Position numbers and translations under genes: made by a program. Under the pieces are notes generated by a model, which did not search any database, was not told the origin of the DNA, and saw nothing but the letters and a program-made list of their open reading frames with translations. Shown here in pieces: positions 5,951-6,129 of a stretch of 6,129 nucleotides of DNA (position 1 is the first letter of the stretch; every line of letters starts with the position of its first letter). This stretch comes from JAAYJS01 sp964346185 (GTDB lineage Bacteria; Bacillota; Clostridia; Eubacteriales; Eubacteriaceae), in assembly GCA_964346185.1 (NCBI GenBank), contig CAYFTR010000045.1, positions 1 through 6,129 of the forward strand. Reading direction: 5' to 3'.

Positions 5951-6129
5951 TTACGCTTTCCTTTGCTCTTGACTGCGTAACAAAAACAAACCGACAACCC
6001 CAAGCACCGGTAAAACCACCAACATCATCCAAACGGAGTTAAAACTTCCGGTCGATTCAAATACGGCACCGGCAATAGGCGGACTGAGCACCGCACCGAA
6101 TTGCCAAATAAAATTGGTTCCGCCTACAG
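5951..6129 (-). CDS. MFS transporter, C-terminal 58 residues (partial, runs off the right edge)
   Basis: The minus strand is open from the window edge to a TAA at 5951-5953. The last 58 residues contain two hydrophobic stretches, about residues 5-25 and 33-50 of the visible part. They are joined by a short loop (FESTGSFNSVW), with a polar, charged tail (RSQEQRKA). The Gly/Pro-rich stretch AVLSPPIAGAVFESTGSF is typical of the TM11 to TM12 region of major facilitator superfamily proteins, where GPxxxGxxxDxTGSY-like patterns are common. The protein would sit in the cytoplasmic membrane and move a small solute. The UroD-like gene follows after 27 nt with no terminator, so the two likely share an operon. 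Substrate and full length cannot be determined here. Confidence 0.78.
   Translation of the reverse strand, partial: VGGTNFIWQFGAVLSPPIAGAVFESTGSFNSVWMMLVVLPVLGVVGLFLLRSQEQRKA

Noticed and set aside
5826..6032. Minus-strand frame of 68 codons overlapping the end of the MFS gene and start of the UroD-like gene
   Set aside because: It is in another frame of two better supported genes and has no convincing ribosome binding site.
1..6129. CRISPR arrays, tRNA or rRNA genes, insertion sequences, attachment sites
   Set aside because: I saw no regularly spaced repeats, no tRNA-like or rRNA sequence, no transposase and no flanking direct or terminal inverted repeats.

Overview
The window looks like chromosome of a low-to-moderate GC Bacillota (Firmicutes), probably an anaerobic clostridial lineage. 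The basis is strong AGGAGG-type ribosome binding sites before every gene, a near-consensus SigA promoter, a BmrC/BmrD-type heterodimeric ABC exporter and a uroporphyrinogen-decarboxylase-family methyltransferase homologue. I cannot name the genus. All convincing genes lie on the minus strand, so in transcription order the window runs from its right end to its left end.

Region by region, right to left: (a) 5951-6129 is the C-terminal end of a major facilitator superfamily (MFS) transporter. (b) 4760-5923 is a 387-residue UroD/MtaA-superfamily protein, 27 nt after the MFS gene. (c) 4625-4750 is a small ORF of 41 codons with an excellent ribosome binding site, 9 nt after the UroD-like gene. Another frame continues to 4584 and suggests a single-base frameshift in a protein of about 55 residues. 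(d) 4557-4585 is a perfect 13-bp symmetric hairpin terminator that closes this first operon. (e) 4313-4556 is an intergenic leader with a weak promoter candidate, two inverted repeats and a possible 12-codon upstream ORF. (f) 2552-4312 and 616-2562 encode the two halves of a heterodimeric multidrug-type ABC exporter, overlapping by 11 bp. (g) 174-599 encodes a PPC/DUF296-domain protein 16 nt after the exporter. (h) 40-173 holds a near-perfect SigA promoter and a structured 5' UTR leading to the first 13 codons of tuf (elongation factor Tu) at 1-39.

There are thus three transcription units: MFS/UroD-like/small protein; exporter subunit 1/exporter subunit 2/PPC protein; and tuf. The exporter shows the division of labour known for BmrCD and TM287/288. 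The first subunit carries a degenerate catalytic site (Asp for Glu after Walker B, Gln for the H-loop His). The second has a normal Walker B Glu and H-loop His but a degenerate signature motif and a large extracytoplasmic insertion between TM1 and TM2. The UroD-like protein beside an MFS transporter suggests uptake and processing of a small methylated or carboxylated compound, but no substrate can be read from the sequence.

I found no clearly new system. The observations most worth checking are the broken or frameshifted small ORF, the leader architecture upstream of the exporter (the B. subtilis homologue is controlled by ribosome-mediated attenuation), the alternative hairpins in the tuf leader, and the UroD-like protein lacking the zinc-ligand cysteines of MtaA-type enzymes.
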